A DNA stretch of 48,754 nt from Hyphomicrobiales bacterium (GTDB lineage Bacteria; Pseudomonadota; Alphaproteobacteria; Rhizobiales; Rhizobiaceae), in contig UCFC01000027.1 in NCBI GenBank assembly GCA_900471515.1, positions 1-48,754 on the forward strand, written 5' to 3'. Under the pieces are notes generated by a model, which was not told the DNA's origin, made no database searches, and saw only the letters and a program-made list of their open reading frames with translations. A program made the translations under genes and the position numbers. Positions 8,040-16,850 of the stretch are shown here, piece by piece. Positions within the stretch are counted from its first letter, which is position 1. Each line of letters opens with the position of its first letter.

Positions 8040-9919
8040 GCGCCGGAGCCGGAATCGGTCGAACATATCGGTCTTCGGCAGCCGGATCCCGGATGTTCGA
8101 GCCCGTCTTTGCCGGCTGGAACCGGGCCGTCTACGGTCTTGGCATTGCCGGCTGGCTGGCAGCGCTTGCCTACTTCTGGCTCTGGTGGCTCGAGCCGACG
8201 CACGTCGTTTCATGGCCGGCATTCCTGCTCGTCACCCTCGTCCTTGCCTGGATCACTCTGGTGCCGGCCTATTTCATCCTGATTTTTCTGGACGCAAGGC
8301 AGGTCGGATCGTCCGCCGGCCTGCCGCAGGGGCGCGTCGCCATGGTCGTCACCAAGGCGCCGTCGGAACCCTTCGCCGTCCTGCGCAAAACGCTTCTTGC
8401 CATGCTCGATCAGAAGGGTGTCGAGTTCGATGTCTGGCTCGCCGACGAAGATCCGTCCGAGGAAACGAGGAGGTGGTGCGGGCAGCACGGTATCATGATC
8501 TCGACCCGCAAGGGTGTGAGCGAATATCACCGCGCCACCTGGCCGCGCCGCACGCGCTGCAAGGAAGGCAATCTCGCCTATTTCTACGATAACTTCGGCT
8601 ACGAACGCTATGATTTCGTCGCTCAGTTCGACGCCGATCATGTTCCGACGCCGACCTATCTTCGCGAAGTCCTGCGACCCTTCTCCGATCCCGAAGTGGG
8701 CTATGTCTCGGCACCCAGCATCTGTGATGCCAATGCGGCCGAAAGCTGGGCCGCCCGCGGCAGGCTCTATGCGGAAGCAAGCCTGCATGGCTCGCTGCAG
8801 GCGGGATACAATAATGGCTGGGCGCCGCTTTGCATCGGCTCGCACTATGCCGTTCGCACGGCGGCCTTGAGGCAGATCGGCGGGCTCGGCCCCGAGCTCG
8901 CCGAAGATCATTCGACCACGCTGATGATGAATGCCGGTGGCTGGCGTGGCGTCCATGCGGTCAATGCCATCGCCCATGGCGATGGGCCGGCGACATTCGT
9001 CGATCTGGTCGTGCAGGAATTCCAGTGGTCGCGCAGCCTGGTGACGATCCTCCTGCAGCATTCTCGCCGCCATGTCGCCCGGCTGCCGCTGAAGCTGAAG
9101 TTCCAGTTCCTGTTTTCGCAGCTCTGGTATCCGCTGTTTTCAGCTTTCATGGCCCTGACGTTCATGCTGCCGGTCGCGGCCCTGCTCACGGGGCATGTTT
9201 TCGCCAACGTCACCTATCCGGCATTCCTGCTGCACTCGCTGCCGCTGTCGCTCGCACTGGCGGCATTCGCCGTCTTCTGGCGCGCGTCGGGCACATTCCG
9301 GCCACACGACGCGAAGCTTTTCGGCTGGGAAGGTGTCGTTTTCATCCTGCTGCGCTGGCCCTGGTCGCTTGCCGGCAGCCTCGCCGCGCTGCGCGATCAC
9401 ATGACCGGCTCCTTCGTCGATTTCCGTATCACCCCGAAGGGTGATCAGGGCGCGCGCAAACTGCCGGCGCGGATCATCGCACCGTACATTGCGCTGGCAG
9501 GCATTTGTGCCGCGGCCATGGCTTTTGCTGCCGATGGCGATGCCGCGCATGGCTTCCAGATCTTCGCGGCGATCAACCTGTCGATTTATCTGTCGCTCGC
9601 AATCCTGGTTGTCGTCCGTCATGCCGCCGAGAACGGTCAGCCCTTCCTGCCGCAGACATACGGCCTGCGCCTTGCCGCTGCGGGCGGTCTCGTTGCCTGC
9701 CTGGTCGGCGGAGCGCAGCTCGGCAACCACGGGCTGGTTGCCGTGGAGGCGCTTTCCCACGGCCAGCCCTTTGTCACCTTTACCCGGTCGCAGTTTGCTG
9801 TGGCGGGCGCGGGACTCGGCGGCGGCAAGACCAGGATCGTGAAATTCCGTCTCAAATGGCACGGATTTGCCGACCTTGGCCGGGAGCGAAGGGATGTTGG
9901 GGAGAGCAGAAATGCGTGA
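8036..9919 (+). CDS. Membrane glycosyltransferase, family 2 (cellulose-synthase-like)
   Basis: The start ATG at 8036 overlaps the uxe stop (ATGA), giving 627 aa. Two N-terminal membrane helices (about 30-52 and 60-86) are followed by a GT2 catalytic domain: ADED (136-139), QFDADH with the metal-binding D199 and D201, and the catalytic-base region AED (289-291). The fourth motif of processive synthases, QxxRW, reads QEFQW here (327-331). Further membrane helices follow (from about 365). The protein would polymerise and export a glycan from a nucleotide sugar, probably UDP-arabinose or UDP-xylose given the two preceding genes. The comparable S. meliloti operon makes an arabinose-containing polysaccharide. 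The Gln for Arg change in the last motif is unusual. Confidence 0.85.
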   Translation: MSAGAGIGRTYRSSAAGSRMFEPVFAGWNRAVYGLGIAGWLAALAYFWLWWLEPTHVVSWPAFLLVTLVLAWITLVPAYFILIFLDARQVGSSAGLPQGRVAMVVTKAPSEPFAVLRKTLLAMLDQKGVEFDVWLADEDPSEETRRWCGQHGIMISTRKGVSEYHRATWPRRTRCKEGNLAYFYDNFGYERYDFVAQFDADHVPTPTYLREVLRPFSDPEVGYVSAPSICDANAAESWAARGRLYAEASLHGSLQAGYNNGWAPLCIGSHYAVRTAALRQIGGLGPELAEDHSTTLMMNAGGWRGVHAVNAIAHGDGPATFVDLVVQEFQWSRSLVTILLQHSRRHVARLPLKLKFQFLFSQLWYPLFSAFMALTFMLPVAALLTGHVFANVTYPAFLLHSLPLSLALAAFAVFWRASGTFRPHDAKLFGWEGVVFILLRWPWSLAGSLAALRDHMTGSFVDFRITPKGDQGARKLPARIIAPYIALAGICAAAMAFAADGDAAHGFQIFAAINLSIYLSLAILVVVRHAAENGQPFLPQTYGLRLAAAGGLVACLVGGAQLGNHGLVAVEALSHGQPFVTFTRSQFAVAGAGLGGGKTRIVKFRLKWHGFADLGRERRDVGESRNA

Positions 9920-9929
9920 GGAGGACAAA

Positions 9930-10439
9930 ATGAGCATGACGACACGATTGACGGGAGGAGTGCTGGCTCTGTGCCTTAGCCTTATCCTGCCGGCGGGCGC
10001 ACTGGCCGCAGAAAAGAAGAAAGCACCGGCACCGGTGCCGCTGAGCGCCGGCGAACTCTACGGGATCTACGCCAACAAGACCTGGATCTGGAACACGGGC
10101 GGCGGTCGTTTCTTTGGCGAGGGCAGGCATTTCGTCGCCTGGGTCGACAATGGCGGCAAACAGTCTTTCGCCGAAGGCCGTTGGGTCGTCGACGATTTCG
10201 GCCAGATGTGCATGCGCGCGACCTGGACCAACAATGAGGGGGCGGCACGTGCCAGTACCTGCTTCGGCCACCGCAAGATCGGCAATACGATCTATCAGCG
10301 GCGTCAGCCGAGCGGGGACTGGTACGTGTTCCGGCACGCTTCCACGAAAACCGACGATGAGTTCCGGAAGCTGGTTCCGGCAGACACGGTGAGCCTGAAA
10401 GCCAAAGAGCTGAAACAGGTTCTCGTGACCAACAGGTAA
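9930..10439 (+). CDS. Exported DUF995 family protein
   Basis: This 169-aa protein starts at the ATG at 9930, preceded by GAGGAGG at 5 bases. A signal peptide is evident (LTGGVLALCLSLILPAGALAA, cleavage after about residue 27). The mature part is rich in Trp and aromatic residues (YANKTWIWNTGGGRFFGEG), matching, as far as I recall, DUF995 proteins of rhizobia. Two Cys (in QMCMRATW and ASTCFGH) may form a disulfide in the periplasm. The function is unknown. Its place between a glycan synthase and a GH26-like hydrolase suggests a periplasmic accessory role in polysaccharide assembly. Confidence 0.8.
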   Translation: MSMTTRLTGGVLALCLSLILPAGALAAEKKKAPAPVPLSAGELYGIYANKTWIWNTGGGRFFGEGRHFVAWVDNGGKQSFAEGRWVVDDFGQMCMRATWTNNEGAARASTCFGHRKIGNTIYQRRQPSGDWYVFRHASTKTDDEFRKLVPADTVSLKAKELKQVLVTNR

Positions 10440-10460
10440 GCCGAAGGGGAGGGCAAGACC

Positions 10461-11420
10461 ATGAAAACCCTGGCGAAGAAAATCTCGACGGCAGCAATCG
10501 CGATGCTTCTGTTCGGCGCTGCCGACCTGTCGCACCGAAGCGCGGCGCAGAACGCCATCGCCCCCGTGAATACGGCTGCGCAAACGATCGCCGACAAACG
10601 ACCGGTCATTCACGCCGGCGGCATCCGGTTTGGCGCCTACGACCCGCATGGAGATTTCGGCGCGCAGCAGAACGTAACGACGGAGCACCTTTTCCTTCCA
10701 TGGGAAGATGTCGATCTCGAAACGCTGCGTGTCGCGGACGCCTATGCGCTGGCGAGGGGCCGCAACCTGCTGATCACGGTGGAACCCTGGTCGTGGGATG
10801 TGGACTGGCGGCTGACGTCAGCTGAACTTCGCCGGAAGCTGTTCCGCGGTGAATACGACGCGAACATGCGGGCGATTGCCAGGTTGATCGCCCAGCTGCA
10901 AAGCCCGGTCATCATCCGCTGGGGACAGGAAATGGAAGACGATTCCGGCCGCTTTTCGTGGTCCGGCTGGAATCCTGCCGACTACATAGCCGCCTACAGG
11001 CGCATGATGGATATCGTGCGGCAGGAAGCGCCCAAGACGAAACTCATGTGGTCGCCGAAGGGAAAGCCTGGCCTCAACGCCTATTATCCCGGCGATACCT
11101 ATGTCGACTTTGTCGGCCTATCTGTTTTCGGCCTGGAGCCTTACGACCGGATCGTTCACAACGGCCCGCGGACGTTTGCCGAGGCGCTGAGGCCGGGATA
11201 CGACCTTGTCGCCCGGTATCACAAGCCGGTCTGGGTGGCCGAGCTCGGCTATGAGGGCAGTGACGGATACGTCAAGCCGTGGATGGAAACGGCGACGCTC
11301 AATCAGGGCGATTTTCCCGAACTGCAGGAAGTCGTCTACTTCAACGACCGCGACGTGCATGCATGGCCGTTCAATCTCGGCCGGCCCGACTGGCGGGTCG
11401 TTGACGATGCCAGCAACTGA
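10461..11420 (+). CDS. Exported GH26-like glycoside hydrolase
   Basis: This 319-aa protein has an N-terminal signal segment (ISTAAIAMLLFGAADL). It shows the two glutamates expected of a GH26/clan A type TIM barrel: Glu157 in RWGQEMED as acid/base and Glu261 in VWVAELGYEG as nucleophile, with an aromatic TVEPWSW strand near 106-112. It would cut or trim a glycan in the periplasm or at the surface. As the last gene of the polysaccharide operon it may play the part that a cellulase (BcsZ) plays in cellulose operons. Its substrate cannot be read from sequence. The ribosome binding site is GGGGAGGG. Confidence 0.75.
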   Translation: MKTLAKKISTAAIAMLLFGAADLSHRSAAQNAIAPVNTAAQTIADKRPVIHAGGIRFGAYDPHGDFGAQQNVTTEHLFLPWEDVDLETLRVADAYALARGRNLLITVEPWSWDVDWRLTSAELRRKLFRGEYDANMRAIARLIAQLQSPVIIRWGQEMEDDSGRFSWSGWNPADYIAAYRRMMDIVRQEAPKTKLMWSPKGKPGLNAYYPGDTYVDFVGLSVFGLEPYDRIVHNGPRTFAEALRPGYDLVARYHKPVWVAELGYEGSDGYVKPWMETATLNQGDFPELQEVVYFNDRDVHAWPFNLGRPDWRVVDDASN

Positions 11421-11459
11421 GCTGGCGTACTGAATGCGCTGGGGTTGCCGAAAGGGAAA

Positions 11460-11478
11460 GGCCCGCCGATGGCGGGCC
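11460..11478. terminator. Bidirectional hairpin between convergent genes
   Basis: GGCCCGCC (11460-11467), loop GAT, GGCGGGCC (11471-11478): a perfect 8-bp GC stem in the 81-bp gap between the GH26-like gene (plus) and the solute-binding protein gene (minus). There is no long T run on either side. Confidence 0.6.
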
Positions 11479-11501
11479 GCAATTCGTCGTACAGGATATG
11501 A

Positions 11502-12785
11502 TTAACCCCTGATGGTCGCCTTGCCGGTCTCGACAAGCTTCTGGGCGGCATCTGCCACCGAGATACGTTCGAAGGCGAGTTCGTCGCAGGTCGGACGAAG
11601 CACCCGCTGGTCGAATTCGGTGGAACCCATCGGAGCCGGCGGCGGATACTCACCCACCTGATCCTTGAGCAAGGTAATGTACTTGACCGTCTCTTGCTCC
11701 GTCGGGTTGAGCTGCGGCAGAATGGCTTCCCGCACCACCGGCGACATCGGCACGCCGCGTTCTACGCCAAGGATCTTGCCGGCTTCCGGATCGTTGACGA
11801 AGAAGCTGATGAACTTTGCGGCTTCTTCACCCTGTTTGGTCGTGGCGCCCACGCTCCAGATCAGTCCCGGACGATAATAGTGGCCCGACGGGCCGCCCTT
11901 TTTCTCGCGCGGCAACATAGCAATACCGAGCTTGTTCTTGATGACCAGCTGATAGCCGACCATCTGGTTGGAATAGGCCATGCTGATGGCCGATTTACCA
12001 AGTGTGAGGCAGTTCGTGTCGATGTTGTTCTGGTCCAGCGTCTGCACGTCGGCAGCAACGGTGCCGCCGGCCTTGCGCAGCTTATCCCAGTAATCGAACC
12101 ATTCCTTGGCGTCATCGACCGTGAAGCCGAGGGTCGGGCTCTCCTTGGCATAGAGGCTCTTGCCGCGCTGGCGCAGCCAGGCGTCGAAGACGTAGGTGTA
12201 ACGGGCTGCGAAAGGACCGGGCTTGCCGCCGGATTTCCCGAGCTCCACGGCGAGCTTGGCATATTCCTCCCAGGTAAGATCGGGCGTCGGCGCCGGAATG
12301 CCGGCCTTTTCGAATGCCGCCGTGTCATAGAACATCGCGAAGGAATTGAGGCCGAGGCCGACACCGTAGAGCTTGCCGTCCACTGTTGTCAGTTTCAGCA
12401 TGTCGGCGCCGAAATCGTCGACCTTCAGCGTCGATGGCACGAATTGATCGAGCGCCAGGCAGGCGCCGCGTTTGGAATAATCGGAAATCGTGCCCGGCTC
12501 GAGTTGGAAGACGTCGGCAATCGAGCGGCCGGCCATCTGTGTCGCAAGCTTCGTCCAGTAGCCGTCACCGGCCAGCGATTCACCGACGATTGTGACGCCA
12601 GGCGTCTTGGACTGGTAGAGCTTGGCGACATCGAGCGTGCGCTTGGCGCGGTCGTTCGAGCCCCACCACATGGCACGAAGCGAAACGTCCTCGGCAAAAG
12701 CGGGGGTCGCGCTGCCGGCGCCGAAGGCGAGGCCGGCCGCGGCACCTGCGGTTCCCATCAAGAATGAACGGCGATTGACCTGCAT
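11502..12785 (-). CDS. ABC transporter sugar-binding protein without adjacent permeases
   Basis: The start ATG at 12785 has AGGAGG about 7 bases upstream and gives 427 aa. The N-terminus MQVNRRSFLMG is a twin-arginine signal followed by a hydrophobic stretch ending ATPAFA. The rest is a family 1 extracellular solute-binding protein (carbohydrate uptake, CUT1 type). It shares wording with the binding protein at 22362-23648 (WWGS near the mature N-terminus; LGVERGVPMS versus LDVERGIPES near the C-terminus), so the two are paralogues. No permease or ATPase gene is next to it. It may dock to the permeases encoded at 23.7-25.5 kb or to a transporter elsewhere. The divergent LacI gene probably controls it. 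Confidence 0.9.
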   Translation of the reverse strand: MQVNRRSFLMGTAGAAAGLAFGAGSATPAFAEDVSLRAMWWGSNDRAKRTLDVAKLYQSKTPGVTIVGESLAGDGYWTKLATQMAGRSIADVFQLEPGTISDYSKRGACLALDQFVPSTLKVDDFGADMLKLTTVDGKLYGVGLGLNSFAMFYDTAAFEKAGIPAPTPDLTWEEYAKLAVELGKSGGKPGPFAARYTYVFDAWLRQRGKSLYAKESPTLGFTVDDAKEWFDYWDKLRKAGGTVAADVQTLDQNNIDTNCLTLGKSAISMAYSNQMVGYQLVIKNKLGIAMLPREKKGGPSGHYYRPGLIWSVGATTKQGEEAAKFISFFVNDPEAGKILGVERGVPMSPVVREAILPQLNPTEQETVKYITLLKDQVGEYPPPAPMGSTEFDQRVLRPTCDELAFERISVADAAQKLVETGKATIRG

Positions 12786-12870
12786 TGATTTCCTCCTTTG
12801 TCCAATGCCCGGTGCCATCCTCCAATGGTCTTTCCGGGCGTCTCGGCGTAGAGTACGCAAAAAATTTCTC

Positions 12871-12918
12871 TTTGCAAGAAATTATGATTGTCTTGCAAAT
12901 TTGCATGATTTGCATAAT
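12871..12918. promoter_or_regulatory. Candidate LacI operator/promoter region with repeated TTGCAA half-sites
   Basis: The 142-bp divergent gap holds a perfect 12-bp palindrome TGCAAATTTGCA (12894-12905), a further TTGCAA at 12872-12877 and two direct copies of TTTGCAT (12900-12906 and 12909-12915). CATAAT (12913-12918) could be a -10 box for lacI. The arrangement suits autoregulation and control of the divergent binding-protein gene by the LacI protein; no binding data are available. Confidence 0.5.
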
Positions 12919-12927
12919 CTTTGCCGT

Positions 12928-13971
12928 ATGGATGAGATCAAAATGAACGAGACCAAGAGCAAAAGGCCACGCCAGGCCGATATCGCCAGTCTGGCCGGTG
13001 TATCCGTTTCCACGGTCTCGCGGGTGCTCGCCAACGAGCCCGGCATCAGCGAAAACGTGCGGCGGCACATCCTGAAGGTCGCTGCCGAGCACGGCTATCC
13101 GGTTAAGACCGTGTCGGAAAGCGTTCCAGGCGGGCTTGCCCTGATTGCCAGTGACGGGGCGACCGGCGGCCTCAGCGTCTTCTACGAATCGATCGTCGAG
13201 GGTCTTCGTGCCGGCGCTGCCGAGGCCGGCATGCCCTTCGAGGTGCGGCTCGTGCGTGAGGACCGCACCACGCCCGACGTCGTCGGCGAATATATGCAGA
13301 CGGCGGATGCCGAAGGACTTTTCCTCGTCGGCATCGATCCCAGCGATACGCTGCGGGTCTGGCTGGAAGAAACGGGAACGCCGACAGTGCTCGTCAACGG
13401 CACCGATCCGCGCCTGCGTCTCGACGGTGTCTCGCCCTCCAATTTCTTCGGCGCCTACGAGGCGACGAGCCGGCTCACGAAAGCCGGCCATCGCCGCATC
13501 ATGCATCTCACCGGCTCCCACCGCCACACGATCCGCGAGCGTGTGCGGGGCTTCGAGGCGGCGATTGCCGCGGTGCCCGGTGCCGAAGGCCGGCTCGTAC
13601 CGCTTACCTTCCAGGGCAGCGCCAGCCGCGAGGCGCATGAGCGCACGCTCGCGATGCTCGCCGAGGATCCGGGATATACGGCAGCTTTCTGCATGAATGA
13701 TTTCATTGCCGTCGGCGTTCTCGAAGCCGTTACCGAAGCGGGCCGTCGTGTTCCCGAGGATTTTGCGATCGTCGGCTTCGACGACCTGCCCTGCGCGGTC
13801 ATGACCAATCCCCGGCTTTCCACCATGCGCGTCGACCGCGCAGCACTTGGCCGCGAGGCCGTCTCCCTGATGCTCTCCCGCTACCGCGACAGGACCGCTC
13901 CCGCCCGCCATATCTGCCAGGCGGTCGTTCCCGTTGCCGGAGGCACCGTTCCCGATACAGACAAGCTGTGA
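12928..13971 (+). CDS. LacI-family transcriptional regulator
   Basis: This is a 347-aa protein if it starts at 12928; the ATG at 12943 is equally possible and has a weak GGATGAGA just upstream. The N-terminal helix-turn-helix is clear (ADIASLAGVSVSTVSRVLAN), followed by a periplasmic-binding-protein-like sensor domain with the usual ending around FAIVGFDDLPCAVMTNPRLST. Such proteins normally repress sugar uptake or catabolic genes until a sugar binds. The gene is divergent from the sugar-binding protein gene and is followed directly by the DUF2264 gene, so it probably regulates both sides. The effector is unknown. Confidence 0.92.
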   Translation: MDEIKMNETKSKRPRQADIASLAGVSVSTVSRVLANEPGISENVRRHILKVAAEHGYPVKTVSESVPGGLALIASDGATGGLSVFYESIVEGLRAGAAEAGMPFEVRLVREDRTTPDVVGEYMQTADAEGLFLVGIDPSDTLRVWLEETGTPTVLVNGTDPRLRLDGVSPSNFFGAYEATSRLTKAGHRRIMHLTGSHRHTIRERVRGFEAAIAAVPGAEGRLVPLTFQGSASREAHERTLAMLAEDPGYTAAFCMNDFIAVGVLEAVTEAGRRVPEDFAIVGFDDLPCAVMTNPRLSTMRVDRAALGREAVSLMLSRYRDRTAPARHICQAVVPVAGGTVPDTDKL

Positions 13972-15837
13972 GTGATGCCGATGACCTATGATCCCGCCAG
14001 CGCAAACCCGCTTGCAGGCAATCCGCTGAAGACGCGCGCCGACATGATCCGTGCCGTCAACGACCTCTTCGACCCGCTGCTGCCCTTCTTCTCCGAGGGC
14101 AGCGCTCGCGTTCGCCTCGATGGCGCCGGCGCCCATTTCGACCGGGCCGCTGCCGATCTCGAAGGCTTTGCCCGTCCGCTCTGGGGTCTTGCGCCGCTCG
14201 GCGCCGGCAGGAACGCTTTCGATCACTGGCACCGCTTTGCCGAAGGCCTGGCCAATGGCTGCGATCCGGCTCATCCCGAATATTGGGGCACGGTCAACGC
14301 CCGCGACCAGCGCATGGTGGAACTCGCCGCTCTCGGTTTTGCCCTGGCGCTGGTGCCCGACAAGATCTGGGAACCGCTCGACAGCCGCGCCCGTGACAAT
14401 GTCATCGCCTATTTCAAGCACGTCCGGCAGTTCGACTATGCCGACAACAACTGGAAATTCTTCCGCATCTTCGTCGATATCGCGCTCGACCGTCTCGGAG
14501 CCGATTTCGACCGCAGCCTGACCAGGCAATATCTCGAGGAACTCGAAGGTTTCTATATCGGCGACGGCTGGTATCGCGACGGCAATATCCGCCGCATCGA
14601 CCACTACATTCCCTTCGCCATGCATTTCTACGGGCTGATCTATTCGAAGCTGGTCGATGATGACTATGCCAGGCGCTATCGCGAGCGCGCCGTGCTCTTC
14701 GCCAAGGATTTCCGCCACTGGTTTGCGCCCGATGGCGCGACAATACCCTTCGGCCGCAGCCTCACCTATCGTTTCGCCTGTGCCGGTTTCTGGTCGGCGC
14801 TTGCCTTCGCCGATCTCGAGGCATTGCCCTGGGGCGAGGTCAAGCATCTCTGCCTGGAGCATCTGCGCTGGTGGCGGGACAAGCCGATCGCCAGCCACGA
14901 CGGCGTTCTCTCCATCGGCTTCGGCTATCCGAACCTCCTGATGTCCGAGAGCTACAATTCTGCCGGCTCGCCCTATTGGGCCTTCAAGGCCTTCCTGCCG
15001 CTCGCCATTCCGGAGGATCATCCTTTCTGGCTCGCGCAGGAGAAGGCACCGGAGCCGGTGCCGGATGTCGTTCCGCAGCGTCATCCCGGCATGGTGGTCA
15101 TGCGCGCCGGCAATGATGTCGTGGCGCTGTCTTCGGGGCAGGAAAACCTGCAAATGCGCTTCGGCACGGAGAAATACGCAAAATTCGCCTATTCTGCCCG
15201 CTACGGTTTCAGCGTCGAGGCCGACGAGCGCGCTTTCGCATTGGCCGCCTTCGATTCGGCACTCGCCTTCAGCGACGACGGGCTGCATTACCGTGTCCGG
15301 GAGACGAACGAGGAAGCGAAGATCGCCGGCGACATCCTTTATTCCAGTTGGTCGGCCTTCAAGGACGTGAAGGTCGAAACCTGGCTGGTGCCATCGGCGC
15401 CGTGGCATATCCGCGTTCACCGTATTGCGACGCCGCGCCCGCTGCAGACGGCGGAAGGCGGCTTTGCGATTGCCAAACGCGATCTCGATGCGGATACGCT
15501 TTCAGCGGCCGAAGGCTCGGCCCATGCGATCGGCGAAGCGGATTTCACCGGCATCGTCGATCTTGGTTCCTCGATCAAGCGAAACGGCCTTGTGCAGAAG
15601 GCGCTGCCGAATACCAACCTGATCGTTTCCAAGACGCTCGTGCCCCAGCTCCGCGGCGAGATCCCGGCTGGCGAAACGATCCTGGTCACGGCTGCGCTCG
15701 CGTTGAACGATCCGGCTGCCGTATCGGGCGTTTGGTCCACGCCGCCCAAGGCTCCCGATCTCGTTGCGCTCCAGAAGCTGGTCAGCGAAAAGGGCGTGAC
15801 CGTCAGCGCCATCGAAGCGCCGGGACACATGCCATGA
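13972..15837 (+). CDS. DUF2264 domain-containing protein
   Basis: The frame begins at GTG 13972 immediately after the lacI stop; ATG codons at 13975 and 13981 are alternatives. At about 620 aa it has the length and wording of DUF2264 proteins: a helical first half rich in Trp, His and Tyr (NPLKTRADM near the start, PLWGLAPL, YGDGWYRDG-like IGDGWYRDGNIRRIDHYIPF) and a beta-rich second half. No signal peptide is seen, so it is likely cytoplasmic. The build resembles alpha/alpha-toroid carbohydrate-active enzymes such as lyases or unsaturated glycosyl hydrolases, but the activity is not known. Its stop overlaps the next start (ATGA), so it is translationally coupled to the dehydrogenase. Confidence 0.85.
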   Translation: MMPMTYDPASANPLAGNPLKTRADMIRAVNDLFDPLLPFFSEGSARVRLDGAGAHFDRAAADLEGFARPLWGLAPLGAGRNAFDHWHRFAEGLANGCDPAHPEYWGTVNARDQRMVELAALGFALALVPDKIWEPLDSRARDNVIAYFKHVRQFDYADNNWKFFRIFVDIALDRLGADFDRSLTRQYLEELEGFYIGDGWYRDGNIRRIDHYIPFAMHFYGLIYSKLVDDDYARRYRERAVLFAKDFRHWFAPDGATIPFGRSLTYRFACAGFWSALAFADLEALPWGEVKHLCLEHLRWWRDKPIASHDGVLSIGFGYPNLLMSESYNSAGSPYWAFKAFLPLAIPEDHPFWLAQEKAPEPVPDVVPQRHPGMVVMRAGNDVVALSSGQENLQMRFGTEKYAKFAYSARYGFSVEADERAFALAAFDSALAFSDDGLHYRVRETNEEAKIAGDILYSSWSAFKDVKVETWLVPSAPWHIRVHRIATPRPLQTAEGGFAIAKRDLDADTLSAAEGSAHAIGEADFTGIVDLGSSIKRNGLVQKALPNTNLIVSKTLVPQLRGEIPAGETILVTAALALNDPAAVSGVWSTPPKAPDLVALQKLVSEKGVTVSAIEAPGHMP

Positions 15838-16844
15838 GCCGTCCTGCCATCGTCCTCGCCATGCAGCCTTCCCGTACGGAGCATGTGCTGCCCGAGACGA
15901 TCCTTCGCCGGCTGGATGGCGTCGGGCGCCTGCTGGATGCCGAGCCGCTCGAGCACTTTGACGACGAGCGGGCGAAACGCCTTCTTTCCGAGGCGGAAAT
16001 CCTGATCACCGGCTGGGGAGCGCCCTATGTCGGCCATGAGGTTCTGACGCTTGCTCCGAAGTTGAAGCTCGTGGCTCACGCGGCAGGAACGGTGAAGGGC
16101 ATCGTCGATGCCGGCATATTTGAAGCCGGCATCGCCGTCAGTCATGCGGCCGAGGCCAATGCCGTTCCCGTTGCCGAATTCACGCTGGCCGCGATCATCT
16201 TCGCCGGCAAACATGTCTTCCGCTTTCGCGACTTTTATGTCGCCGATCGCCATCGTGATCGGACCTACCCGATGCAGCGGGAAGCCATCGGCAATTATCG
16301 CCGCACGGTCGGCATTATCGGCGCCTCGCGCATCGGGCGCCGTGTCATCGATCTGCTGAAACCCTTCGACTATCAGGTGCTGCTCTTCGATCCGACAGTC
16401 GATGCTGAGCAGGCTCGCGCAATGGGCGCGCAGAAGGTAGAGCTCGAAGAGCTCATGCGCGGATCGGATATCGTCTCCGTCCACGCGCCGTCGCTGCCGT
16501 CTACCCGGCACATGATCGATGCGTCGAAGCTGGGGCTGATGAAGGATGGCGCGACGCTCATCAATACGGCCCGTGGCGCGCTGATTGATGAGAATGCTCT
16601 GCTGGCCGTCCTGAAAACGGGCCGTATCGACGCCGTCATCGATGTGACCGATCCCGAAATACCGGGACCGGGTTCGGCATTCTACGACCTGCCCAACGTC
16701 TTTTTGACGCCGCATATCGCCGGCGCGGTCGGCCTGGAGCGCACCCGCCTCGGCGAAATGGCGGCGGACGAGGTCGAGCGCTTCATCAAGGGCGAGCCCC
16801 TTCTCTACGGGCTCACCCTCGAAAGCCTGGAAAATACCGCCTGA
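15834..16844 (+). CDS. D-2-hydroxyacid dehydrogenase family protein
   Basis: This 336-aa NAD(P)-dependent enzyme has a nucleotide-binding loop GASRIGRR (163-170) and the catalytic triad of the family: Arg247 (NTARGALID), Glu275 (DPEIPGPG) and His294 (LTPHIAGAVG). It would interconvert a 2-hydroxyacid and a 2-oxoacid. It is coupled to DUF2264 by a 4-bp overlap, so it probably acts on a sugar-acid product of the same pathway. It is convergent with the next gene, with only 6 bp between the stops. Confidence 0.9.
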   Translation: MSRPAIVLAMQPSRTEHVLPETILRRLDGVGRLLDAEPLEHFDDERAKRLLSEAEILITGWGAPYVGHEVLTLAPKLKLVAHAAGTVKGIVDAGIFEAGIAVSHAAEANAVPVAEFTLAAIIFAGKHVFRFRDFYVADRHRDRTYPMQREAIGNYRRTVGIIGASRIGRRVIDLLKPFDYQVLLFDPTVDAEQARAMGAQKVELEELMRGSDIVSVHAPSLPSTRHMIDASKLGLMKDGATLINTARGALIDENALLAVLKTGRIDAVIDVTDPEIPGPGSAFYDLPNVFLTPHIAGAVGLERTRLGEMAADEVERFIKGEPLLYGLTLESLENTA

Positions 16845-16850
16845 GGCCTC

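Noticed and set aside
12580..15420. 946-codon minus-strand open frame over lacI and DUF2264
   Set aside because: It is a GC-rich shadow of clear plus-strand genes with known family motifs.
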